This document shows positions 25,146-32,735 of a DNA stretch of 64,000 nucleotides, one piece after another. How positions within the stretch are numbered: position 1 is the first letter of the stretch; each line of letters begins with the position of its first letter. The notes under the pieces were generated by a model. The model was not told the DNA's origin. It saw only the letters and a list, made by a program, of their open reading frames with translations, and made no database searches. Source of the stretch: Glutamicibacter sp002979865 (GTDB lineage Bacteria; Actinomycetota; Actinomycetes; Actinomycetales; Micrococcaceae). The DNA lies in assembly GCF_050030965.1 (NCBI RefSeq), contig NZ_CP188297.1, positions 1,240,001 through 1,304,000 of the forward strand, given 5' to 3'. A program made the position numbers and the translations under genes.

Positions 25146-25225
25146 GATCAGGGCCTCACGGTGCAGATTCGTGGATCATCCCCGAGAACGGCTCGGGGAT
25201 GCCGACATGCAGCGGAGGCCCTGAT
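25146..25225 (+). ncRNA. Candidate bridge RNA / structured 5' leader of the IS110 element
   Basis: Perfect outer arms ATCAGGGCCTC (25146-25156) and GAGGCCCTGAT (25215-25225) enclose a perfect inner hairpin ATCCCCGAG-AACGG-CTCGGGGAT. The right outer arm overlaps the transposase ribosome site and start. IS110 elements are known to encode a bridge RNA in their non-coding end; position and folding fit, but the recognition loops were not matched. Confidence 0.45.
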
Positions 25226-26330
25226 GTTTACCCAGCGTACTGCGATCGGACTGGATGTGCACGCACGATCCATCCGCGCAACAGCCCTCGACACCCGCAC
25301 GGGTGAAGTCCTCGAAGCGAAACTCCCCGGCGGGAACGAAGCCGTCACGACATGGATCAACGGGATCGCTGCCGACCACGGACCCGTCGCGGTCGCCTAC
25401 GAAGCCGGTCCTACCGGATTCAGCCTCGCACGCACCCTCGCGGGCATGCACTACCCGGTGACCGTCGCGGCCCCGTCGAAGCTCCTGCGCCCTTCCGGGG
25501 ACAAGGTCAAAACCGATGCCCGCGATGCCCTGCTGCTGGCACGACTGATCAAAGTCGATGAACTCGTGGCAGTGCGCGTGCCGACGCTCGCCGAGGAATC
25601 CGCCAGAGACCTCGTCCGAGCACGCGAGGACGCCAGAGTTGAGCTGATGATGTGCAGGCATCGGCTCTCGAAGCTCCTGCTGCGCCATAGCTTCATCTAT
25701 GACGGCAGTACGTGCTGGGGCTCCAGGCATGAGGCATGGCTGCGGCGTATCAGGAAGAACGAGCTCGCGAGCCTTGGCACCGGAACGTTAGCGGCCTTCG
25801 ACGCTGCCTTCGATGCGGCCACTTTCGGTCTTGCCCGGCGTGACCGGCTCGATGAGCAGATCAGCAAGATGGCTGCCGAATCCCAGTTCACTGCCGTGAC
25901 CAACAGGCTGTGCTGCCTGCGTGGCATCAACACCCTGACCGGGTTCGCTCTCGCAGTCGAGCTCGGTGACTGGGATCGATTCACCGGCCGCACCATTGCG
26001 TCCTATCTTGGCCTGGTGCCCAGCGAATATTCCTCGGGGACCAGCAGGTCCTTGGGCGGGATCACGAAGACCGGGAACACCCATGCCCGCCGGCTGCTCG
26101 TCGAGGCTGCATGGCATCACAAACCGCGGTACCAGCCGGGGAAAACCATGACCGACCGGTGGGCCAAGGCATCGGCCCAGGCAGCGGCACGGGGCGATGC
26201 CGGGAATCGGCGCCTGAACCAGCGGTGGAATACCCTGGCCAGCCACAAGAAGAAGCACACCGTCGCGTGCACCGCGATTGCCCGTGAACTTGCCGGTTGG
26301 TGCTGGTCATTGGCCGTGATGGACGAATAA
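25224..26330 (+). CDS. IS110-family transposase (DEDD recombinase)
   Basis: 368 residues from ATG 25224, preceded by GGAGG. The N-terminal RuvC-like domain shows the acidic residues in AIGLDVHARS, VAYEAGPTGF and KTDARDALLLARL. The C-terminal transposase_20 part shows CLRGINTLTGFALAVELGDW, YLGLVPSEYSSG and GGITKTGNTHARRLLVEAAW, including candidate serines for the nucleophile. The frame is intact at full family length, so the element may be active. It sits between two terminators in a gap between convergent genes, where insertion is harmless. Confidence 0.9.
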   Translation: MFTQRTAIGLDVHARSIRATALDTRTGEVLEAKLPGGNEAVTTWINGIAADHGPVAVAYEAGPTGFSLARTLAGMHYPVTVAAPSKLLRPSGDKVKTDARDALLLARLIKVDELVAVRVPTLAEESARDLVRAREDARVELMMCRHRLSKLLLRHSFIYDGSTCWGSRHEAWLRRIRKNELASLGTGTLAAFDAAFDAATFGLARRDRLDEQISKMAAESQFTAVTNRLCCLRGINTLTGFALAVELGDWDRFTGRTIASYLGLVPSEYSSGTSRSLGGITKTGNTHARRLLVEAAWHHKPRYQPGKTMTDRWAKASAQAAARGDAGNRRLNQRWNTLASHKKKHTVACTAIARELAGWCWSLAVMDE

Positions 26331-26555
26331 TTCTGCAAGACTCGCCTCTCATATCATGCCAAGTGGAGCATGCAGCGTGAAGAGCGCATCAGCGGAAGGC
26401 CTATGAGCAGCATCCCAAGAGGTGCCACGCTCGATCCTAGACAAGCTGGTTGCTCTCGCCGAAACAGGGTCATGCGGTAACCAACCCGCGTATGTCAGAC
26501 TGACCACGCGTCACCAAGACACGCCGCACCACCGGGTCGATCAGGGAGGTGAAAA

Positions 26556-26587
26556 GCACCCGCTCGGCAATCCAGCCGAGCGGGTGC
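26556..26587 (-). terminator. Rho-independent terminator of the second monooxygenase unit
   Basis: Perfect 13-bp stem GCACCCGCTCGGC / GCCGAGCGGGTGC with a six-base loop; on the minus strand it is followed by TTTTC. It lies 34 bases after the stop of the NtaA-like gene. Confidence 0.88.
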
Positions 26588-26621
26588 TAACCCATGCCTA
26601 CTTGACAATTACGGGCACATA

Positions 26622-28025
26622 TCAGGCCTGCGCGGCCATCCGGTTGGAGATCTTGTACCGGGCTGCGCGGTGGGTGTCCTTCACGCGGTCGCCGGCGCCG
26701 AACATCTTGTGGCGCAGCGAGCCCTCGGTGTATTCGGTCTTGTAGACCCCGCGCGCCTGCAGCTCGGGAACCACGTACTCGACGATGTCCTCGAAGGTGC
26801 CCGGAGTGACAGCATAGGCGAGGTTGAAGCCGTCCACGTCGGTGTACTCCACCCAGTCGATGAGCTTCTCGGCTACCTCGGCGCCGGAACCGACGGAGAC
26901 CGGGCCGAATCCGCCCACGCCGATCCATTCGGCCAGCTGGCGGATGGTCCACGGCTTGCCGGTATCGCCGCTGGCCTTCTTGAAGGTTTCCACCGAGGAC
27001 TGGATGGCGTTGGACTTCACGTCGTCGCCGATGACATCGTCGGGGCCGTAGACGGACATGTCGATGCCGGTCCAGCCGGACAGCAGTGCCAGCGACCCCT
27101 CGATATCCACGTAGGAGCTGTAGTCCTGGAACTTCGCCTGGGCCAGTTCGGTGGTTTCGGCGGTAATGATGGTCTGCATGGCGAAGACCTTGATGTCGTA
27201 GCGGCCACGCCCGGCGGCCTCGGCAGCGTCACGGATCTTGCTGACCGCTTCCTTCAGCAGGTCGCGGGTGGGGCAATTGACGAAGATCGCTTCGGCGTTC
27301 GACGCGGCGAACTCGGTGCCGCGCTTGGAGGCGCCGGCCTGGTAGATCACCGGGGTGCGCTGGGTGGACGGCTCGGTGATGGCGATGCCCGGAACCTTGA
27401 AGTACTTGCCTTCGTGCTCGATCGGGTGCACCTTGGCCGGGTCGGTGTAGACGCCGGTGGCCTTGTCATTCTGCACCGCGTCGTCTTCCCACGAGCCTTC
27501 GAGCAGCTTGTAGACCACCTCGAGGTACTCATCGGCGTGGTTGTAGCGCTCGTCGTGCTCCATCTGGTCTTCCTGGCCCATATTGCGGGCGGCCGAGGGA
27601 AGGTAGCCGGTGACGACATTCCAGCCCACGCGGCCGTTGGTCAGGTGGTCCAGGGTGGCCAGGCGGCGGGCGAAAGCGTACGGGTGCTCATAGGCGGTGC
27701 CCGCGGTGACGCCGAAGCCGAGGTTCTCGGTCACGGCGGCCATGGCGGAAACCAGCATCATCGGGTCGTTGACCGGTGCCTGGGCGCCGGAGCCCAGCGG
27801 GGTGACGTTGGTGCCCTTGTACACGTCGTAGGTGCCCAGCACGTCGGCGAGGAACAGTCCGTCGAACTTCCCCTTTTCCAGCACCTTGGCCAGGTGCGTC
27901 CAGTAGCCCAGGGTGTTGTAGGTCGAGGCCTTGTCCTGCGGATGGCGCCACAGGCCCGGCGACTGGTGCACCACGCAGTTCATGTCGAATGCGTTGAATA
28001 GGATCTCGCGCTTGTTCTCGCTCAT
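26622..28025 (-). CDS. NtaA/DmoA-family FMNH2-dependent monooxygenase (copy 2)
   Basis: 467 residues. Seen are LWRHPQDKASTYNTLGYW, FDGLFLADVLGTYD, EHPYAFARRLATLDHLTNG, RVGWNVVTGYLPSAARN, IYQAGASKRGTEFAA and LRHKMFGAGDRVKDTHRAAR. It belongs to the same family as the protein at 16473-17891 but is clearly diverged, so it is a paralogue with probably another substrate. The start ATG 28025 follows GGGGG. It is the second gene after a SAM riboswitch (29433-29518), 57 bases behind an SfnB-like gene, and ends in a perfect terminator. Needs an external flavin reductase. Confidence 0.86.
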   Translation of the reverse strand: MSENKREILFNAFDMNCVVHQSPGLWRHPQDKASTYNTLGYWTHLAKVLEKGKFDGLFLADVLGTYDVYKGTNVTPLGSGAQAPVNDPMMLVSAMAAVTENLGFGVTAGTAYEHPYAFARRLATLDHLTNGRVGWNVVTGYLPSAARNMGQEDQMEHDERYNHADEYLEVVYKLLEGSWEDDAVQNDKATGVYTDPAKVHPIEHEGKYFKVPGIAITEPSTQRTPVIYQAGASKRGTEFAASNAEAIFVNCPTRDLLKEAVSKIRDAAEAAGRGRYDIKVFAMQTIITAETTELAQAKFQDYSSYVDIEGSLALLSGWTGIDMSVYGPDDVIGDDVKSNAIQSSVETFKKASGDTGKPWTIRQLAEWIGVGGFGPVSVGSGAEVAEKLIDWVEYTDVDGFNLAYAVTPGTFEDIVEYVVPELQARGVYKTEYTEGSLRHKMFGAGDRVKDTHRAARYKISNRMAAQA

Positions 28026-28082
28026 GGCTTTGCCCCCATAGGTCGGTAATCGTGGAAAGTTGCTGGTTTACGTCGCAGGCCC

Positions 28083-29414
28083 TCAAGCCCGCTGGGTCGA
28101 ATCTTCGCCGGTGACGGACAGCCGCTGCGGCTGGACCCCGTTGATCTCGTAGTCCCCGACGATGCGCGCCTTGTAGATCGCCGGGTTATGGGTGGCGATG
28201 GTGCGCGCATTGCGCCAATGCCGGTCCAGGTTGCAGCCGCTTCTGGTGGAAGAGGCTCCCAGTGCGTCGAAGAGCTTGCTGGTCACGCCGATGGCCAGTG
28301 GCTGCACCACGGTTTGCGCGCGGTTGGCGGCCAGCTCGCATACGGCGTAGCGTTCCTCGTCGTTCAGTCCCGGATCGCCCAAGGCGGCTTCAACTTCAAG
28401 GACTGCGCCGATCACCACGGAGTCGGCAGCGAAGGACTCCGCGGAAACTTCGCCCACCAGCTGGAGGACCTGGGGTTCCTGGTATACCGGCACCCCGGTT
28501 CCAGTGGTGAAGATGCGGGTGCGTGCCTGCACCGCGTGACGCAGGTCGTTCAATGCGGCGCGGGCGATGCCTGCCTGCACGGCCATGAGCACCAGCTGGA
28601 AGATCGCCGCTTCGGAGTCATTGGTCTGCTGCGGCATGAAGCAATCCACCGGGACCTGGTGGAATTCGGTAGTGCCGGTTCCGGTGAGGCCCTGGCCGAA
28701 CCCATCCCAGTCGTCGAGGATCTTGACGCCGCTGCGCTGGGTGGAGACCACGGCGATCTGGCGGCCGGCGAGCTCCGGGTGGGCCACGGCAACGGTGGTC
28801 CAGTCGGCAAAAATGGTGCCGGTGCAGTAGTACTTTTCACCGTCGATCACCCAGCGCCCGTCCACGGTGCTGGCCTTGGTGTTCAAGGTGCCCAGGGCGT
28901 TGCCACCGCGTTCGGTGTAGGCGTTGCCGATAATCTGCCCGGCAGCGATGCGAGCGACCCACTTCTTGCGCAGCTCTTCGTCCTCCAGCGCCAAGACGTT
29001 CTCGACGAATGCGATATGCGCACGCCACAGCTGGCCTACGTGGGAGTCCGCCTCGGACAGCTCGATGAGCAGACGGAAGACATCCACCAGCCGTGCGCCG
29101 TAGCCCCCGTCGGCAACGGAAAGGCGCAGCGCACCGAAACGCTCGCGATTCAGCAGGCCTACCTGCTCGAAAGGAAGCACGCGGTTCAAGTCGCGGTCCT
29201 TGGCTGTCGCGGCGATCTGCGCAAAAACGGGACGGAAAATTTCGGCCAGCCGGTCGTATTGCTCATCCGCACTTGGTCCGGGGGTGATTTTCAGCAATTG
29301 CCTGGTCGGCAGCTGTTCTTCAAACTTGTCCAGGTCCATTGTGGTGGCCTGCGAAGGGTCACTGAGCTGGTTGAAGTCCAGTCCGAGGGCATTGTGCGAT
29401 TCACCAATAGGCAT
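28083..29414 (-). CDS. SfnB/DszC-like acyl-CoA-dehydrogenase-fold monooxygenase (copy 2)
   Basis: 443 residues from ATG 29414. Landmarks match copy 1: LPFEQVGLLNRERFGALRLS, NAYTERGGNALGTLNTK, YYCTGTIFADWTTV, DDWDGFGQGLTGTGTTEFH and HWRNARTIATHNPA. A TTG at 29426, five bases after a GGA that belongs to the aptamer's closing helix, is a plausible alternative start and would add four residues. It is the first gene behind the minus-strand SAM riboswitch. The two SfnB-like proteins each precede an NtaA-like partner, so the pair is a conserved module. Role in taking sulfur from organic compounds is inferred. Confidence 0.84.
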   Translation of the reverse strand: MPIGESHNALGLDFNQLSDPSQATTMDLDKFEEQLPTRQLLKITPGPSADEQYDRLAEIFRPVFAQIAATAKDRDLNRVLPFEQVGLLNRERFGALRLSVADGGYGARLVDVFRLLIELSEADSHVGQLWRAHIAFVENVLALEDEELRKKWVARIAAGQIIGNAYTERGGNALGTLNTKASTVDGRWVIDGEKYYCTGTIFADWTTVAVAHPELAGRQIAVVSTQRSGVKILDDWDGFGQGLTGTGTTEFHQVPVDCFMPQQTNDSEAAIFQLVLMAVQAGIARAALNDLRHAVQARTRIFTTGTGVPVYQEPQVLQLVGEVSAESFAADSVVIGAVLEVEAALGDPGLNDEERYAVCELAANRAQTVVQPLAIGVTSKLFDALGASSTRSGCNLDRHWRNARTIATHNPAIYKARIVGDYEINGVQPQRLSVTGEDSTQRA

Positions 29415-29432
29415 CAGGGTTCTCAATTCTTT

Positions 29433-29518
29433 CCATCGGTCCTGGCGGTAGCACCGTCCCGCTATTGGGGTGGTTGCTGCGGCGTCGTGGAGCCAGATCT
29501 CTCAGCCGCTCTGGATGG
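29433..29518 (-). promoter_or_regulatory. SAM riboswitch upstream of the second monooxygenase pair
   Basis: Closing helix CCATC / GATGG encloses GAGCGGCTGAGAGATCTGGC, CGCAGCAACC and GGTGCTACCGCCAGGA. The closing strand ends 18 bases before ATG 29414 and directly before TTG 29426, too close for a separate terminator, so control is probably at translation initiation. Confidence 0.88.
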
Positions 29519-29530
29519 GTCGTAATTCAT

Positions 29531-29559
29531 TTGTAACGGTAATAAACCGGCGTTTCCAA
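29531..29559 (-). promoter_or_regulatory. Promoter of the minus-strand SAM riboswitch transcript
   Basis: On the minus strand TTGGAA (29554-29559) and TTACAA (29531-29536) are separated by 17 bases. The predicted start falls a few bases before the aptamer at 29518. The -10 match is moderate. Confidence 0.5.
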
Positions 29560-29751
29560 CCCGCGAAGTCACATTTCGTCCCAGTGCCGGCAGTGCCCAT
29601 CTTCAAATTTCACAGCCTAATCCGCGTCCTGCCGAAGATGAGTTGCAAAGTTTTGCTTAATGTCGAGCAAACCGGCCTGCAATAAAATAAATAACGAAAT
29701 TTCTGGGCAATGTGACGTAGTTGTCGAAGATTTTTTCATATTACGCAAGAT

Positions 29752-29781
29752 TTGCGTTCAAATCGTTCGACTCGTTGTAAT
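29752..29781 (+). promoter_or_regulatory. Promoter of the plus-strand SAM riboswitch transcript
   Basis: TTGCGT (29752-29757), 18 bases, then TGTAAT (29776-29781), about 10 bases before the aptamer at 29792. Between this and the minus promoter lie about 190 AT-rich bases in which I see no gene. Confidence 0.5.
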
Positions 29782-29791
29782 GGACACGTAA

Positions 29792-29887
29792 CCATCCCGA
29801 GCGGCCGAGAGATCTGGCTCCACGACGCCGCAGCAACCACCTTTGGAGTTTTGCTCTGCAGGCCGGTGCTACCGCCAGGAACGATGG
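29792..29887 (+). promoter_or_regulatory. SAM riboswitch upstream of the sulfonate importer
   Basis: CCATC (29792-29796) pairs with GATGG (29883-29887) around GAGCGGCCGAGAGATCTGGC, CGCAGCAACC and GGTGCTACCGCCAGGA. The closing strand runs into GGAGA, the ribosome site six bases before ATG 29896, so a SAM-stabilised closing helix would hide the ribosome site directly. Confidence 0.9.
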
Positions 29888-29895
29888 AGATGAAC

Positions 29896-30717
29896 ATGAC
29901 TCTTTCCTTTGCAGCGCCCGAGGCAGCTCCCGTTGCCTCAGCTTCAAGCGCCCTGGACGTGCAGTTCAGCAACGTGTCGCGAACCTTCACCACCAAGATG
30001 GAAAGCCGCACCGTTCTGACCGATATCAACCTGCAAATTCCAGCAGGTCAAGTCGTGGCCATTCTTGGAGCCAGCGGTTGCGGAAAATCCACGCTGCTGC
30101 GTTCAGTATCGGGCTTGGACCACCCCACCACCGGCACCATCCGCACCGGCACCCGCGAGGTCACCGGCATCAACGAGTTATGCGCCGTTGCCTTCCAGGA
30201 GCCCCGGCTGCTGCCATGGCGCTCGGTTCGCCAGAACATTGCACTGGGCCTGGCACCGGAAACCGATAAGCGCGCCGGCAACTCGCTGATCGATGAGTTG
30301 ATCGAGCTGACCGGTCTGAGCCATGCAGCCAGCTTGCGCCCACGCGAGATCTCCGGAGGCATGGCGCAACGGGTTTCGCTGGCTCGCGCGCTGGCTCGGC
30401 GCCCGGGTGTATTGCTTCTTGATGAACCCTTCGGCGCCCTCGATGCGCTGACACGCTTGAAGATGCAGGATCTGCTGCTCTCGATTCACGCATCGTTCCC
30501 CACCACTGTTCTCATGGTGACCCATGATGTGGACGAGGCGTTGACTTTGGCTGACCGCGTGATTGTTCTGGGGCGAGGCGCTGGGCATAGTGCAGCGGGC
30601 GTCATCGAGGATCTGTCCATCTCAGCTGTGCATCCACGCCGGCATACCGATGAAAAGTTCGTTGCAGATCGCCTGCACCTATTGCGCCTGCTCGGCGTCG
30701 ACCCAACCAACCATTAG
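29896..30717 (+). CDS. ssuB: SsuB-like sulfonate ABC ATPase
   Basis: 273 residues. Walker A GASGCGKST, signature ISGGMAQRVSLARAL, Walker B VLLLDEPFGALDALTR and H-loop VTHDVDEAL are present, with the Q-loop FQEPRLLPW typical of the nitrate/sulfonate/taurine importers. Start taken at ATG 29896 (GGAGA six bases upstream); ATGs at 29884 and 29890 lie in frame and overlap the riboswitch. It is followed by the binding protein and permease genes. Confidence 0.87.
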   Translation: MTLSFAAPEAAPVASASSALDVQFSNVSRTFTTKMESRTVLTDINLQIPAGQVVAILGASGCGKSTLLRSVSGLDHPTTGTIRTGTREVTGINELCAVAFQEPRLLPWRSVRQNIALGLAPETDKRAGNSLIDELIELTGLSHAASLRPREISGGMAQRVSLARALARRPGVLLLDEPFGALDALTRLKMQDLLLSIHASFPTTVLMVTHDVDEALTLADRVIVLGRGAGHSAAGVIEDLSISAVHPRRHTDEKFVADRLHLLRLLGVDPTNH

Positions 30718-30802
30718 TCCCGGCCACGCCGTGGGTCCCGAACCATTCGTCCCCTTTGCCTTTTCACCTACACCGCTTGCACGCACAATTCTAGGATTCT
30801 CC

Positions 30803-31825
30803 ATGCTTTTGAACCGTCTCACCCGCCGCACTGCATTGTCCGCCGCCGCCTTGATCGTTGGCGCAGTTGCCCTGACCGGCTGTGCTGGCGAAAACGCTAC
30901 AGCCTCCTCGGATGGTCAGACCCTGTCCATCGACTTTGCCACTTACAACCCGCTGAGCCTGGTACTCAAGGAAAAGGGATGGTTGGAAGCAGCCGCCAAG
31001 GAGCAGGGCGTAAATGTCGAATGGATCCAGTCCGCTGGTTCCAACAAGGCCAATGAAGCTCTTCGCGCCGACGCAATCGATGTTGGTTCCACAGCCGGTT
31101 CCGCTGCGCTCCTGAACCGTTCGAACGGTGCACCCATCAAGACCATCGCACTGTATTCGCAGCCGGAATGGGCGGCCCTGGTAGTGGATAAGGACTCGAA
31201 AATCGAGTCCGTTGAAGATCTCGCTGGCAAGACCGTGGCCGCTACAAAGGGCACCGACCCATACTTCTTCCTGCTGCAGGCGCTGGAATCCGCGGGCTTG
31301 AGTGAAGCTGACATCAAGCTGCAGAACCTCCAGCATGCCGATGGACGTACCGCCCTGGCCAACGGCTCGGTTGATGCCTGGAGCGGTTTGGATCCGATCA
31401 TGGCCGCTGCCGAAAAAGACGGCGCGCAACTGGTTTACCGGAACTTGGATTTCAACACCTACGGTGCGCTGAACGCTCGCGAAGACTTCATTGAGCAGAG
31501 CCCCGAACTCGCCCAGCTCGTTGTCGATGCCTACGAAAAGGCTCGTGGCTGGGCAGCTGACAATCCCGAGGAAACCGCAGAAATCCTGGCCGACGTAGCA
31601 GGGCTCGAACCAGGAGTTGCTGCCACCGTCATTGAGGAACGCTCCAATCTGGACGTTCCGGCAGTTCCCGACGCCAAATTCACTGGAGTCCTGAGCAAGA
31701 TTGCTCCCACGCTGGTCGCTAGCGGCGATGTCTCGGAGCAGGAATCCGTTGATGAAGCTCTGGAAACCCTCATCGATGACCAGTTTGCCGTCAAGGCAGA
31801 CGCAACAAAGATCTCCGGAGAGTAA
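30803..31825 (+). CDS. ssuA: SsuA-like sulfonate-binding lipoprotein
   Basis: 340 residues from ATG 30803 behind AGGA. The signal LTRRTALSAAALIVGAVALTG ends in a lipobox Cys (TGC); the paired arginines hint at Tat export but the motif is less perfect than in MetQ. The mature protein fits aliphatic-sulfonate binding proteins: YNPLSLVLKEKGWLEAA, IDVGSTAGSAALLNRSNGAP, VEDLAGKTVAATKGTDPYFF and GSVDAWSGLDP. The permease starts 6 bases after its stop. SAM-riboswitch control supports an organosulfur ligand; which one is unknown. Confidence 0.86.
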   Translation: MLLNRLTRRTALSAAALIVGAVALTGCAGENATASSDGQTLSIDFATYNPLSLVLKEKGWLEAAAKEQGVNVEWIQSAGSNKANEALRADAIDVGSTAGSAALLNRSNGAPIKTIALYSQPEWAALVVDKDSKIESVEDLAGKTVAATKGTDPYFFLLQALESAGLSEADIKLQNLQHADGRTALANGSVDAWSGLDPIMAAAEKDGAQLVYRNLDFNTYGALNAREDFIEQSPELAQLVVDAYEKARGWAADNPEETAEILADVAGLEPGVAATVIEERSNLDVPAVPDAKFTGVLSKIAPTLVASGDVSEQESVDEALETLIDDQFAVKADATKISGE

Positions 31826-31831
31826 CCAGCC

Positions 31832-32659
31832 ATGAGTCCCTCTAACGTGGCTGGAACCCGCGGAAGCCAAACACCTGCCAAGCAGAAGGCCAGCATGGCC
31901 GCAACGATCCTGCGTGCCCCGAAATGGCTGCTTGCGCTGGTCTTGCCGCTGACCACCCTGGCTGTGTGGCAATTTGTCACCGTTACCGGAATCGTTGCTC
32001 CGTGGACACTGCCAACTCCGGGTTCAGTGGTTTCTGCTGCCATTGAGCTCTTCCAGGATGGCGAACTCGGAAAGCACATCGGCATCTCCACTCAGCGTGT
32101 TCTTCTCGGTTTCGCCTTCGGATCATTGCTGGGCTTGGCGCTGGGTGCGCTTGTCGGACTGTCCAAATTGGCAGATGCATTTCTGGGACTGAGCATCAGC
32201 GCCCTGCGTGCAGTCCCTTCCTTGGCTTGGGTTCCGCTGCTGGTGCTCTGGATGAAAATGGGTGAAGATTCCAAGGTCACACTCGTGATCATTGGTGCCT
32301 TCTTCCCGGTCTTTACCACCGTCGCCTTGGCGTTGCGCCATGTCGATGCCCACCTGGTCGAAGCAGCCCGCTCCTTCGGGTTGAAGGGATTGAAGCTGCT
32401 GCGCACCGTCCAGCTGCCCGCAGTGGTCCCTTCGATCTTCTCCGGCCTGCGTTTGGCACTAGCCCAAGCTTGGCTCTTCCTGGTCGCAGCCGAACTCCTC
32501 GGCGCGTCAATGGGCCTTGGCTTCTTGCTCACCGACTCGCAGAACAACGGCCGATTGGACCGCCTGATCATGACCATCGTGCTGCTGGCCGTCTTTGGAA
32601 AGATCACCGATGCCCTGCTGTCGATAGCAGAACGCTGGGCTATCAAGCGCTGGACCTGA
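31832..32659 (+). CDS. ssuC: SsuC-like sulfonate ABC permease
   Basis: 275 residues with about six membrane helices. ISALRAVPSLAWVPLLVLWM and the EAA loop VEAARSFGLKGLKLLRTVQL identify the sulfonate/nitrate/taurine permease family, with LGFLLTDSQNNGRLDRL near the C-terminus. A hydrophilic N-terminus of about 30 residues precedes the first helix. It completes the importer. Confidence 0.9.
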   Translation: MSPSNVAGTRGSQTPAKQKASMAATILRAPKWLLALVLPLTTLAVWQFVTVTGIVAPWTLPTPGSVVSAAIELFQDGELGKHIGISTQRVLLGFAFGSLLGLALGALVGLSKLADAFLGLSISALRAVPSLAWVPLLVLWMKMGEDSKVTLVIIGAFFPVFTTVALALRHVDAHLVEAARSFGLKGLKLLRTVQLPAVVPSIFSGLRLALAQAWLFLVAAELLGASMGLGFLLTDSQNNGRLDRLIMTIVLLAVFGKITDALLSIAERWAIKRWT

Positions 32660-32665
32660 AACCGG

Positions 32666-32705
32666 ACCCGCTAATACCCGCTAGTACCCGCTAGTACCCG
32701 CTGAC
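32666..32705 (+). repeat. Four tandem copies of a 10-bp unit
   Basis: The unit ACCCGCTAGT is repeated at 32666, 32676, 32686 and 32696 (outer copies with one to three changes), starting 7 bases after the ssuC stop and ending 30 bases before the next start. It is one helical turn long. No function is known to me; slippage or a protein-binding array are both possible. Confidence 0.8.
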
Positions 32706-32735
32706 AAAGCTACCCCTCACCAAAGAAAGTTTGCG

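Larger units (their letters stand above)
25111..26402 (+). mobile_element. IS110-family insertion sequence
   Basis: The octamer CCTATGAG occurs at 25109-25116 and again at 26400-26407, on either side of an intact IS110-type transposase. IS110 elements lack terminal inverted repeats and are flanked by a short shared core, so the boundaries probably lie within these octamers, giving about 1.29 kb. The 5' non-coding part (about 110 bases, structured) is longer than the 3' part (about 72 bases), as in the IS110 rather than the IS1111 group. Boundaries are inferred. Confidence 0.65.

Noticed and set aside
26403..26555. Possible transposase remnant (a frame reading SILDKLVALAETG) to the right of the IS110 element
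   Set aside because: Too short and without a recognisable catalytic motif to call.
32666..32705. The 10-bp tandem array as a CRISPR-like repeat
   Set aside because: The units are directly adjacent with no spacers and far too short.
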